Source of the DNA: Paenimyroides viscosum
Lineage (GTDB): Bacteria; Bacteroidota; Bacteroidia; Flavobacteriales; Flavobacteriaceae
Length of the DNA stretch: 64,000 nucleotides
Direction: 5' to 3'
Assembly (NCBI RefSeq): GCF_003858535.1
Contig: NZ_RQTJ01000001.1
Span: 124,001-188,000, forward strand
Made by a program: the position numbers and the translations under genes. The notes below the pieces were generated by a model. The model did not search any database, had not been told where the DNA came from, and saw only the letters and a program-made list of their open reading frames with translations. How positions within the stretch are numbered: position 1 is the first letter of the stretch; every line of letters starts with the position of its first letter. Below, one piece after another: positions 15,877-23,591 of the stretch.

Positions 15877-16491
15877 ATGGTTGCAATTATAACAGGCGAT
15901 ATTGTATCATCGCGCACTTTAAAACCGGCAGTTTGGTTAAAACATCTTAAAGAAGGTTTGCAGATGTTTGGTTCGTCGCCATTAAATTGGGAATTATACC
16001 GTGGCGACAGTTTTCAGTTTAAAACAACTATAGAAGATGCATTATTACATGCTATTTTATTAAAAACATGGATAAAGCAGTTAAAGGAAATCGATGTTCG
16101 TTTAAGCATTGGTATTGGCGAACAAACGTTTGAAGGAACGAAAATTACCGAAGGAAACGGTACTGCTTTTGAACTTTCCGGCGAAGGTTTTGATGCGTTA
16201 GATAAGAAGAATTTAACCATTAATACCCAAGATAAATTATTGAACGACACTTTTAGGGTAATGACTGATTTAGCTTTGTTGATTATGGATAAATGGACAG
16301 ATAAATCGGCTGAAATTATTTTTTTAAAGTTGAAAAATCCAGAATTAAATCAAACACAGATTGCCGAAAAATTGAACAAAAAACAAAGTACCATCAGCGA
16401 AGCCTTAAAACGTGGCGGTTTTGATGAAATTGAGCAGTTTATAAATTATTACAACCAAACAATGAAACAGTATGTGGCTACTTCTTCTTAA
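15877..16491 (+). CDS. SatD family protein with C-terminal HTH
   Basis: The 204-residue protein begins MVAIITGDIVSSR, the SatD signature. Residues 1-135 form an alpha/beta domain with YRGDSFQF and SIGIGEQ blocks that recalls nucleotide-cyclase-like folds. Residues about 150-185 form an HTH (NQTQIAEKLNKKQSTISEAL). SatD proteins are found next to DUF3307 membrane proteins in many bacteria; SatD from Streptococcus was linked to acid tolerance. Here it overlaps the DUF3307 gene by 20 bp. Four tandem repeats in front of it suggest it regulates its own operon. Confidence 0.85.
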   Translation: MVAIITGDIVSSRTLKPAVWLKHLKEGLQMFGSSPLNWELYRGDSFQFKTTIEDALLHAILLKTWIKQLKEIDVRLSIGIGEQTFEGTKITEGNGTAFELSGEGFDALDKKNLTINTQDKLLNDTFRVMTDLALLIMDKWTDKSAEIIFLKLKNPELNQTQIAEKLNKKQSTISEALKRGGFDEIEQFINYYNQTMKQYVATSS

Positions 16492-17200
16492 ATTTTTAGC
16501 GGCTCATTTTCTGGGCGATTTTGTTTTTCAGACCAAAAAAATGGTTCAGAACAAACACAAACCGGTTTATTTTGCAAGTCATATTGCCATTCACGCCGTT
16601 TTAATGTGTCTGTTTTTAGCGAACGATACTATGTGGTGGGCAATTATTTTGGTGACTATTTTTCATGCTTTGTTTGATTGGATCAAATTGAAATTAGCAT
16701 CAAAAATAAAAGCTCCAGTACTTTTCATTGCAGATCAAGTTGTACATATTGCTACAATTATCGTGGTTTTAATGATCTTTTCAAGCTTAGAAATTTCTAT
16801 CGATTTTATAAACAAACCTCATATCTGGCTGGTTTTGGTCGCGGTTGTACTAGTTACGCAGGTAACTGCCGTTTTAATCAGAATTTTATTGTCGCCTTAC
16901 CAGCAATATAAAAAAGTGCAGGAACATTCGGTACAAATTACGGGTGAAAAAGTACTGTTTAATGCCGGAAAATACATTGGAATTTTAGAACGATTGTTTA
17001 TTTTTGGTTTTGTAATTGCCAATTTTTGGGCAGGAATAGGCTTTTTACTGGCAGCAAAATCTATTTTCAGGTTTGGAGATTTAAACAATGCAAAAGAACG
17101 TCATTTAACCGAATACGTTTTAATTGGAACTTTTTTAAGTTTTGGATGCGCCATTGTGGTCGGTTTGATTTTTAATTACGTTTTACACCATTTAATATGA
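16472..17200 (+). CDS. DUF3307 integral membrane protein
   Basis: The 242-residue protein has about six or seven hydrophobic segments. The first is preceded by LLKFLAAHFLGDFVFQT, and HIAIHAVLM and HALFDWIKL follow; the conserved His/Asp residues (H-x2-G-D-F, H-x-x-I-H, H-x-x-x-D) are the DUF3307 signature and suggest a metal or substrate site within the membrane. The family partner is SatD, present immediately upstream with overlapping frames. The YjbR gene starts 4 bp before its stop, so the three form one operon. The biochemical role is unknown. Confidence 0.85.
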   Translation: MWLLLLKFLAAHFLGDFVFQTKKMVQNKHKPVYFASHIAIHAVLMCLFLANDTMWWAIILVTIFHALFDWIKLKLASKIKAPVLFIADQVVHIATIIVVLMIFSSLEISIDFINKPHIWLVLVAVVLVTQVTAVLIRILLSPYQQYKKVQEHSVQITGEKVLFNAGKYIGILERLFIFGFVIANFWAGIGFLLAAKSIFRFGDLNNAKERHLTEYVLIGTFLSFGCAIVVGLIFNYVLHHLI

Positions 17201-17553
17201 ACAATATAGAAGATTTTCGCGATTACTGTTTATCGTTTAAAGGAGCTACAGAGAAATTTCCGTTCGATAAAACAACATTGGTATTTTATGTAATGAACAA
17301 AATGTTCTGTCTGGTTGATATTGAAGAGTTTGAATACTGCAATTTAAAGTGCGACCCAGATGAATCCGAAGAATTACGTGCCCAATACAACGGCATAAAA
17401 CCGGGTTACCACATGAGCAAGAGACATTGGAACAGCGTATATTTTAACAGCGATGTTTCTACGAAACTACTTAAAGAATTAATTGTAAATTCTTACGATT
17501 TAGTGGTTAAAGGATTGACAAAGAAAGATCAAGCTGCTTTAAATGAGATGTAG
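17197..17553 (+). CDS. MmcQ/YjbR family DNA-binding protein
   Basis: The 118-residue protein has the YjbR pattern: an early YCLSFKGATEKFPFD, a beta-strand block with MFCLVD, the CDPDESEELRAQY segment and GYHMSKRHWNSV before a C-terminal helix. E. coli YjbR has a CyaY-like, DNA-binding-type fold; its function is not settled. It overlaps the DUF3307 stop by 4 bp, completing a SatD-DUF3307-YjbR operon, and a strong terminator follows. Confidence 0.9.
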   Translation: MNNIEDFRDYCLSFKGATEKFPFDKTTLVFYVMNKMFCLVDIEEFEYCNLKCDPDESEELRAQYNGIKPGYHMSKRHWNSVYFNSDVSTKLLKELIVNSYDLVVKGLTKKDQAALNEM

Positions 17554-17567
17554 ATTAAAATAGTTAA

Positions 17568-17603
17568 ACATAAAAAATCCCGCCAATTGGTGGGATTTTA
17601 TTT
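17568..17603. terminator. Bidirectional terminator between YjbR and AbiJ-type genes
   Basis: AAAATCCC and GGGATTTT flank the near-palindrome GCCAATTGGT, giving a long stem with T-rich tails on both strands. It separates the convergent genes ending at 17,553 and 17,604. Confidence 0.85.
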
Positions 17604-18467
17604 TTAATTAGTGGCTGTCTCCTTTAAATAATTAATAAATGCGCTGCATGTTACAAGCATATATTTAGCTTCTGCTAATGTAATTTTGTCTGAAGTCTCT
17701 CCTGGTTTTAACGCGTGGCGTATTGCTCCAACATTATTAGAAAACGCATATATTTTATTAATAGATTCCTTTATTTGCTTATCTAACGCATGTTTATGTT
17801 CTAAATTATTTAATGCATCACCAAATTTTATATTCGGATTATTAAAAAATACTTTAAAATATGATTCTATTGCTGATATAGATTCTTTTATAGAATTACT
17901 AAAATCTGGCGTTTTTTTATCGGACAAGAGTTCTAATGCCTTATTAAAGTGTGCTGAAACTGTTTTGTATTCTGTGTTGTTTTTTGAAGCTTCATTTATT
18001 GATGCTATTTCCTGATCGTTGGTTATTGGAACGAATTGTGTATTTATAAATCTGTAACCAGATAAATTTTTTTCTAAAATACTATTTAATTGTGATTCTA
18101 TTTGATGATTAAAATAGCTTTTGTCACCAATTGTGCGAAAATCGAAAGTGTTAAAGGTGTATTCTATTAAATCGTATATAAAGTACCATGCCTTCGTGTT
18201 GTCAAAAAAATCTGTTTCTACTAATTTTATGAAGGTGTAAGCTTGTTCTGGAATTTCGTTTATCTTTTTTTTAAGGAAATCAGTCCATAATTTTTTAAAG
18301 TATGTCTTGAAATCCTCAGGCAATAAGTATATGTCTTGGTATTCTGCTGCTTCTAAATAATTCCCGTAATACAAATTCCATAGATCGTTTTTTAAATCAT
18401 CATCAATGGATTCATACTGTATAATATCTTTGGGTTTTGTATAACCCATTCGTTCTGAAAATTTCAT
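17604..18467 (-). CDS. AbiJ-NTD4 domain protein with HEPN-like C-terminus
   Basis: The 287-residue protein begins MKFSERMGYTKPKDIIQYES, the typical start of AbiJ N-terminal domain 4, and is followed by LKNDLWNLYYGNY. The C-terminal part (about 175-285) is all-helical: SIKESISAIESYFKVF, then an NNVGAIRHALKPGE segment resembling the R-x-H region of HEPN and abortive-infection domains. Members are associated with abortive phage defence; HEPN domains are often ribonucleases, but the catalytic R-x4-6-H pair is not clearly present here. It stands alone, without a recognisable antitoxin or partner, between a SatD operon and outer-membrane barrels. Confidence 0.7.
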   Translation of the reverse strand: MKFSERMGYTKPKDIIQYESIDDDLKNDLWNLYYGNYLEAAEYQDIYLLPEDFKTYFKKLWTDFLKKKINEIPEQAYTFIKLVETDFFDNTKAWYFIYDLIEYTFNTFDFRTIGDKSYFNHQIESQLNSILEKNLSGYRFINTQFVPITNDQEIASINEASKNNTEYKTVSAHFNKALELLSDKKTPDFSNSIKESISAIESYFKVFFNNPNIKFGDALNNLEHKHALDKQIKESINKIYAFSNNVGAIRHALKPGETSDKITLAEAKYMLVTCSAFINYLKETATN

Positions 18468-18494
18468 AATATTTTTTTAAGGGTTAGTGCTTTA

Positions 18495-19172
18495 TTAATT
18501 AAACTTATAAGCCAAACCAATTTGAATCGACTGGTTTTTAGCATTTGCCGTAGCTACAGCACCGTCCATCTTAGGTAATTTGCCTTCGTTGTAAATATTA
18601 CTTATACCAAAATAGTAACGCGCTTCAACACTAAAGTTTTTAAGAAAAGTGTAAGAAGCACCTGCAGTAAGACCATAACCTGTTTTTTTGAAGAATTCCG
18701 AATTTTTTCCTTCAGTAGTTTCAGTAATCTCCTCTTCCGTAAAAGGTATGGTGCTTACAATTTCTTCTTTTGATTTAGACTGTATAAGTTGATTTATTTG
18801 CAAACCTAAACCAAGTCTTAAATTATCAATTAATTTATACTCAAAAAAGGCAGGTAACGAAAGGTAATCTTGCTGAACCGTACTTTTCTGGTTTTGTACC
18901 ATTATACCGTTTGCACCCATTTGGTTGTAAATAAGCTCGGGTGTTACGCTAAAATTGTCTGTAATAAAAAGTTCATATCCCAAACCTGCATAAAAACCGG
19001 TTTTTGATTTTGTTCTTTCGTTAAAATCAAACGTATAATTTATGTTTGGGGAAACACTAACATTTGTAGATCCGGTAATTGATGAAATGTTTGTTCCGGC
19101 TTTAACTTTTAATTGTGCAGTAGCAATGTTTGCGCCTAAAATAGCTGTAAGTAATAAGAGTGTTTTTTTCAT
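18495..19172 (-). CDS. Outer-membrane beta-barrel protein (paralogue 2)
   Basis: The 225-residue protein has a signal peptide MKKTLLLLTAILGANIATAQ, then amphipathic strands, such as GFYAGLGYELFI and FFEYKLIDNLRLGLGLQI, ending IQIGLAYKFN, the aromatic C-terminus of an OmpA-like eight-stranded barrel. The family is the Bacteroidota porin/outer-membrane beta-barrel group (OMP_b-brl). It follows a close paralogue by 11 bp; the first about 35 codons are nearly identical, the rest are diverged. Ligand and role are unknown. Confidence 0.85.
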   Translation of the reverse strand: MKKTLLLLTAILGANIATAQLKVKAGTNISSITGSTNVSVSPNINYTFDFNERTKSKTGFYAGLGYELFITDNFSVTPELIYNQMGANGIMVQNQKSTVQQDYLSLPAFFEYKLIDNLRLGLGLQINQLIQSKSKEEIVSTIPFTEEEITETTEGKNSEFFKKTGYGLTAGASYTFLKNFSVEARYYFGISNIYNEGKLPKMDGAVATANAKNQSIQIGLAYKFN

Positions 19173-19183
19173 AAGGTTAGTTT

Positions 19184-19867
19184 TTAATTAAATTTATAAG
19201 CCAAACCAATTTGTATTGCTTGGTTTTTCATTTCGGTATCAGTAGCTATTGCATTGTCAAAAATAGGTTCTTTATCATTATTATAAATATTGCTTAAACC
19301 CAAATAATAACGTGCTTCAATATTTAAATTATCATAAAAATTATAAGCAATACCTGCATTTATACCAAAACTTAATTTGTTGTGTATTTTGGTGATGTCA
19401 ACTTCAGAAATAGTGTATTGACGTGCCCATTCAGGTAGGTGTTCATTATTTGATTTTCGCACAGCCTTTAGTAAACAGTCTACCTGCGGACCTAAACCTA
19501 CCCGCAAACCTTTAATTAGTTCATATTCAATGAATATAGGTAATGAAAGATAGTTTTGTGAATAACTATTAATGTTGACTGTATTTGTGTTTTTGGCATT
19601 TGCACCAAATTGACTATAAATAAGTTCGGGTGTTACATATATTTTGTCAATTAAGTTTATTTCATATCCTGCACCGGCATAAAATCCTATTTTAGATTTT
19701 GTTTGTTCTTTATAGTTTGGTAAAGTATATATAGTTTCACCGTCACTTAATGTTGCTCTTAATGATCCGGTTATAGATGAAATGTTAGTTCCGGCTTTAA
19801 CTTTTAATTGTGCAGTAGCAATGTTTGCGCCTAAAATAGCTGTAAGTAATAAGAGTGTTTTTTTCAT
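19184..19867 (-). CDS. Outer-membrane beta-barrel protein (paralogue 1)
   Basis: The 227-residue protein shares its signal peptide and the first mature residues (LKVKAGTNISSITGS) with the next gene and ends with the same AIQIGLAYKFN strand. Intermediate loops differ in length and sequence, which suggests different surfaces on the same barrel. It is likely an eight-stranded outer-membrane barrel. The upstream side is open and a promoter may lie in 19,868-19,930; the two paralogues are probably co-transcribed. Confidence 0.85.
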   Translation of the reverse strand: MKKTLLLLTAILGANIATAQLKVKAGTNISSITGSLRATLSDGETIYTLPNYKEQTKSKIGFYAGAGYEINLIDKIYVTPELIYSQFGANAKNTNTVNINSYSQNYLSLPIFIEYELIKGLRVGLGPQVDCLLKAVRKSNNEHLPEWARQYTISEVDITKIHNKLSFGINAGIAYNFYDNLNIEARYYLGLSNIYNNDKEPIFDNAIATDTEMKNQAIQIGLAYKFN

Positions 19868-19875
19868 AAGGTTAT
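19769..19875 (-). repeat. Direct repeat of the barrel gene 5' end
   Basis: The 5' end of the gene starting at 19,867 (signal peptide and first mature residues, plus the AACCTTATG leader) recurs at about 19,075-19,180 with a single visible mismatch over roughly 95 bp. Downstream of this block the two genes diverge strongly. It fits a recent duplication or gene conversion limited to the export region. Confidence 0.75.
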
Positions 19876-19927
19876 AATTCTTTTTAGTTTTAATGAGCTT
19901 TTATAAAATAAGCATATGCTACTATAT

Positions 19928-19963
19928 ACAAAACAAAAATCCTGAAGTGAGAACTTCAGGATT
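19928..19963 (-). terminator. Terminator downstream of the 257-residue exported protein gene
   Basis: AATCCTGAAGT (19,938-19,948) and ACTTCAGGATT (19,953-19,963) form a perfect 11-bp stem with a GAGA loop. On the minus strand it is followed by TTTTGTTTT. It lies 24 bp past the stop at 19,987. Confidence 0.9.
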
Positions 19964-19986
19964 GTAAATATTAATTGGTTATAAAA

Positions 19987-20760
19987 TTATTCTTCAGAAG
20001 ATAATTTAGTATATTCTGCAATTAAAAAGCTTAACTGTTCCCATTTTATAGATTTATAAGGGTAACTTTTCATGAATTCTTCGTTATCGCCAAACATAAA
20101 AGCATAATGATCTTCAAAATCTCCTTTTTTAAGCCATAAAACTTCATCGCCTTTTTTAATATAGTACGATTTTGTTACACCACCACCAAAAGAAGGACTT
20201 CCACCAACACTGAACGAAGATGTTTCAGATGCATTTGGATCGGCATACACTTCAATAATACTGCTAAAGCTAGGATTAATTAGCTGCATTAAAAATTCTT
20301 TTTCTTCTTTTTTGTTTTTCAATGAAGCTTTTACGTTTTTTACATAAACCTCATCAGGGTTTGTAGTTTTATTTAAACTTTTACGACCCCAGTTTTTAGA
20401 ATTTCCAAAATAGCTGTTTACTTTAGAAGCCTTTGCCATACCCGAAATAGGTAAATACATTTCAGCAATATCTTCTGCCTTGTATTCTGTTTTTTTACCA
20501 GAACCATCTTTAATGTCAATAGAATAAATTTGTCCTTTTTTACGATCGATGCCTGATGCAGAACCTTCAATTTTTCTACCATCTTTTAAGATTACAGTCG
20601 AAGTTTTCTTTGATGATACTCCTGTAAACATTTCATCGAACAAATCATCATCCATCATTTTAAGTTGTTCTTTGGTAAATTTTACTTTGTCTTGCGCATT
20701 TACTTGAATAGTTCCTAGCGTAGTTGCGGCAATTAAGCCAAGAAATAATATTTTTTTCAT
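19987..20760 (-). CDS. Exported protein of unknown function
   Basis: The 257-residue protein has a signal peptide (MKKILFLGLIAATTLGTIQVNAQ) and no recognised domain. A small beta-rich part (TVILKDGRKIEGSASGIDRKK and GQIYSIDIKDGSGKKTEYKAED) looks like an SH3-like or Sm-like strand repeat. The middle is Gly/Ser-rich (FSVGGSPSFGGGVT). The C-terminus is acidic and soluble. It probably acts in the periplasm or is surface-attached. It is monocistronic: a terminator follows and the SDR gene upstream ends 55 bp away. Confidence 0.65.
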   Translation of the reverse strand: MKKILFLGLIAATTLGTIQVNAQDKVKFTKEQLKMMDDDLFDEMFTGVSSKKTSTVILKDGRKIEGSASGIDRKKGQIYSIDIKDGSGKKTEYKAEDIAEMYLPISGMAKASKVNSYFGNSKNWGRKSLNKTTNPDEVYVKNVKASLKNKKEEKEFLMQLINPSFSSIIEVYADPNASETSSFSVGGSPSFGGGVTKSYYIKKGDEVLWLKKGDFEDHYAFMFGDNEEFMKSYPYKSIKWEQLSFLIAEYTKLSSEE

Positions 20761-20815
20761 AAGATTAAAAATTTTGGTTAAAGTAATAATAATAAATTAA
20801 AAAGCAAGAAAAGAA

Positions 20816-21622
20816 TTAATCTAACAGATATAAATAATTTAAACCATATTTCTTGGTTATTTTTTCACCAATTACTTTTCGTTGATCGGCATTGGGATTG
20901 TCTGTAAAATTGGGTAGGGGAGTAAGTCCTAATTTAGAAGCTTCTTTAGTATAAAAATCTCTACGATTCAAATTAATCGGCGCCACGATATTAAAAATGT
21001 CATTAGGAATTTCGTTTTCGATAATCTTTTCAAAAAATCGAATAATATCCTTTCTATGAATCATGTTCACGGGATTGTTTGCATCAGTAACAACATCCTT
21101 TTTAACAATGAAATGAACCGGATGACGATCTTCGCCGATTAATCCACCCAAACGAAGAATGGTAGCATTAAAATTTTTGTTATTTAGAAGCAGATTTTCT
21201 ATTTCAATTATTTGCTGATCCATTTCAGAAATTGGTACAATAGGCGTTTCTTCCGTTACATCTCCTTTTTGTGATAAATACACGGTTGTAGAACTTGTAT
21301 AAATAACTTCTTTTATACCGTGTTGTTCAATAAAAGGAATGATTTTTTTTATTTTTTCTACATAATTTTCTTCTACTTGTTGCGATCTGCCAGGCGGAAT
21401 GGTAATTATAAGAATATCAGTATCAGTTAATAACTTCGGCAGATTATCTGTATTATTAGAAGATCCAATGCGTATAACATAACTTTCAATTTGGTTGGCA
21501 TCAAAAAAAGAAATCTTTTCAGATGAAGTTGTAGAAACTTTTAATTCGTGTCCGTTTGATTTCAATTGTAATGCCAGCGGACTTCCCAACCAACCTGCAC
21601 CAAGAATACTGATCTTTTTCAT
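20816..21622 (-). CDS. SDR-like NAD(P)-binding oxidoreductase (YeeZ-like)
   Basis: The 268-residue protein opens with a Rossmann motif, ISILGAGWLGSPLALQL (about 4-20), and has IIYTSSTTVY-type sequence (VIYTSSTTVYLS) as in extended and atypical SDRs. No clear YxxxK catalytic pair is visible, which fits the atypical YeeZ-like group. The substrate is unknown. It starts 6 bp after the kdsA stop on the same strand, so it belongs to a DUF4199-kdsA-SDR operon; involvement in sugar metabolism is only suggested by that context. Confidence 0.75.
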   Translation of the reverse strand: MKKISILGAGWLGSPLALQLKSNGHELKVSTTSSEKISFFDANQIESYVIRIGSSNNTDNLPKLLTDTDILIITIPPGRSQQVEENYVEKIKKIIPFIEQHGIKEVIYTSSTTVYLSQKGDVTEETPIVPISEMDQQIIEIENLLLNNKNFNATILRLGGLIGEDRHPVHFIVKKDVVTDANNPVNMIHRKDIIRFFEKIIENEIPNDIFNIVAPINLNRRDFYTKEASKLGLTPLPNFTDNPNADQRKVIGEKITKKYGLNYLYLLD

Positions 21623-21628
21623 GCAATT

Positions 21629-22447
21629 TTAAAATTTAATAACTGTTTGGCGTATTGCAACCAGTTTTTGCATCAACGATTCAAAATGATCTAAATGTAA
21701 CATATTGGCACCGTCGCTTTTTGCATTTGCTGGATCAAAATGTGTTTCAATAAAAATTCCGTCTACACCAACTGCAATTCCTGCTTTGGCAACCGTTTCA
21801 ATTAAATCGGGTCTTCCGCCAGTTACACCGCTTGCCTGATTTGGCTGTTGAAGGGAATGTGTAATATCTAAAACCGTAGTTGCATAATTTTGCATTGCTG
21901 GAATACCGCGGTAATCAACAATCATGTCTTGATAACCAAACATGGTTCCGCGATCGGTAACCATAATGTTTTCATTATTGCAATCTAATACTTTTTGCAC
22001 AGCGTGTTTCATACTTTCAGGACTCATAAATTGTCCTTTTTTTAAGTTTACCGTTTTACCGGTTTTTGCAGCAGCTACAACCAAATCGGTCTGGCGCACC
22101 AAAAATGCAGGAATCTGTAAAACATCAACATAAGCAGCAGCCATTTCGGCATCTGTACTTTCGTGAATATCTGTAACCGTTGGTACATTAAATTCTTTAG
22201 ATATTTTTTTAAGAATTTTTAGTGCTTTTTCATCGCCAATTCCTGTAAAAGAATCAATGCGTGAGCGATTAGCCTTTTTAAAAGAGCCTTTAAAAACCAA
22301 CGGAATCTGTAAACGATCTGTGATAGTTATAAGGCGTTCGGCAATTTTAAAAGCCATTTCTTCACCTTCAATAGCACATGGACCGGCTAAAACAAAAAAG
22401 TTATTACTATCTAAATGTTTTATATTAGGTATGTTTTGTAAGTTCAT
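21629..22447 (-). CDS. kdsA: 3-deoxy-8-phosphooctulonate synthase
   Basis: The 272-residue TIM-barrel protein carries the KDO-8-phosphate synthase signatures FVLAGPCAIEGEEMA, KGSFKKANRSRIDSFTGIG and MVTDRGTMFGYQDMIVDYR, and C-terminal GIFIETHFDPANAKSDG. It condenses phosphoenolpyruvate with arabinose 5-phosphate to give KDO-8-P for lipopolysaccharide. The length is normal. It starts 1 bp after the stop of DUF4199 and is followed by the SDR gene; all three are probably co-transcribed. Confidence 0.97.
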   Translation of the reverse strand: MNLQNIPNIKHLDSNNFFVLAGPCAIEGEEMAFKIAERLITITDRLQIPLVFKGSFKKANRSRIDSFTGIGDEKALKILKKISKEFNVPTVTDIHESTDAEMAAAYVDVLQIPAFLVRQTDLVVAAAKTGKTVNLKKGQFMSPESMKHAVQKVLDCNNENIMVTDRGTMFGYQDMIVDYRGIPAMQNYATTVLDITHSLQQPNQASGVTGGRPDLIETVAKAGIAVGVDGIFIETHFDPANAKSDGANMLHLDHFESLMQKLVAIRQTVIKF

Positions 22448-22448
22448 C

Positions 22449-22970
22449 TTATTTTTTCTTTTTGGTATTAATAACAGTTGGTGCTATGGTATTTGGCTTT
22501 GTTTTAAATACCCAAGCATAAAGTGCAGAATATATTACACCTAACGATAAAGCATTCATTACACCTTGGCGAAGGGTAAAATTCATGTTGTGTATTAACT
22601 CTAAACTTTCACGTGTTTGTTTACCTTTAGCAAACTGATATTCTATAATATTATTAAAATAATCTGGTGATATAGTTTCGTAAATAATGTACTGTGCAAT
22701 TGGACTTAACAAAGTGGTTAAACCTGTTAAAAATAAACCAAATTTAAAGGCGGTTTTAAATTCCCAAGCGGCATTTTTTCCTAATGATTTTTTTTTATCG
22801 ATAAAAGCAAAAGCCCATAAAAAAGTCAGAATTATATAGTAGATAAAAGCAGTTACCATGATGTTGCTAAAATCTTTATGATACCCTAAAGTACTTTCTA
22901 AAGCAGCCCATAAACATGTAAATGCAGTAATTATTGCCGCCCACTTTAGTTCAATTCCTATGTTACTCAT
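22449..22970 (-). CDS. DUF4199 membrane protein
   Basis: The 173-residue protein has four hydrophobic segments (about 8-27, 38-58, 75-98 and 140-160) and the DUF4199 pattern of Bacteroidota: an N-terminal TM pair, a loop with YETISPDYFNNIIEYQF, then a final TM and a Lys-rich tail. The family is of unknown function and widespread in flavobacteria. It is the first gene of the kdsA operon. Confidence 0.8.
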   Translation of the reverse strand: MSNIGIELKWAAIITAFTCLWAALESTLGYHKDFSNIMVTAFIYYIILTFLWAFAFIDKKKSLGKNAAWEFKTAFKFGLFLTGLTTLLSPIAQYIIYETISPDYFNNIIEYQFAKGKQTRESLELIHNMNFTLRQGVMNALSLGVIYSALYAWVFKTKPNTIAPTVINTKKKK

Positions 22971-23096
22971 TGTAAGTTTTAAATTTTAACAAAAATAATG
23001 AAACTTTTACCGCAAAAAAAATGATTAATCTTAAATAATACTTAATGATTTTTTTTATATTTAGTAAAAATAAAGATTTTAAAAAAATTGATGGTT

Positions 23097-23591
23097 ATGA
23101 AAAAATTGATATTAATCCGCCATGGAAAATCTTCTTGGGAAATGCCTATTGAAGATCATGAAAGACCGTTAACAAATAAAGGAATAAAAAACTCTAATTT
23201 TATATTTGATAAAATTCAAGAAAACTTACCCGAACGTTTTTTAATATGGTCTAGTACTGCTAAAAGAGCGCACGATACCGCAAAAATATTTAACGAGGTG
23301 TTGAATATCCCTCAAGAATTAACTGTTTTAAAATCTGATTTATATACTTTTGATTCTTTAAATTTAGCCAAGTCTATCCAAAAGTGTGATGATAGTGTAC
23401 CTAGCTTAATTATTTTTGGACATAACAGCGCAATTACCGATTTTGTTAATAAATTTGGGGACAAATACATTGAAAATGTTCCTACTTCTGGAGTTGTTAT
23501 ATTAGAGTTCGAGGAAGAAAGTTGGAACGTTATCAAAAATGGTAAAATTGTTAATATCCTTTTTCCTAAAGATTTAATAAATGCAAATTAA
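23097..23591 (+). CDS. sixA: SixA-type histidine phosphatase
   Basis: The start at 23,097 gives MKKLILIRHGKSSWEMP, the usual family N-terminus; an ATG at 23,091 or a TTG at 23,088 would add two or three residues. The RHG motif near residue 8 holds the phosphoacceptor His, and IIFGHNSAITDF holds the second catalytic His. The family hydrolyses phosphohistidine or other phosphate esters. The stop overlaps the ppk1 start by 11 bp, so a link with polyphosphate metabolism is suggested. Confidence 0.9.
   Translation: MKKLILIRHGKSSWEMPIEDHERPLTNKGIKNSNFIFDKIQENLPERFLIWSSTAKRAHDTAKIFNEVLNIPQELTVLKSDLYTFDSLNLAKSIQKCDDSVPSLIIFGHNSAITDFVNKFGDKYIENVPTSGVVILEFEEESWNVIKNGKIVNILFPKDLINAN

Noticed and set aside
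22449-22970. LPS biosynthesis enzyme because of kdsA linkage
   Set aside because: DUF4199 is a membrane family without catalytic motifs; co-transcription alone does not give a function.
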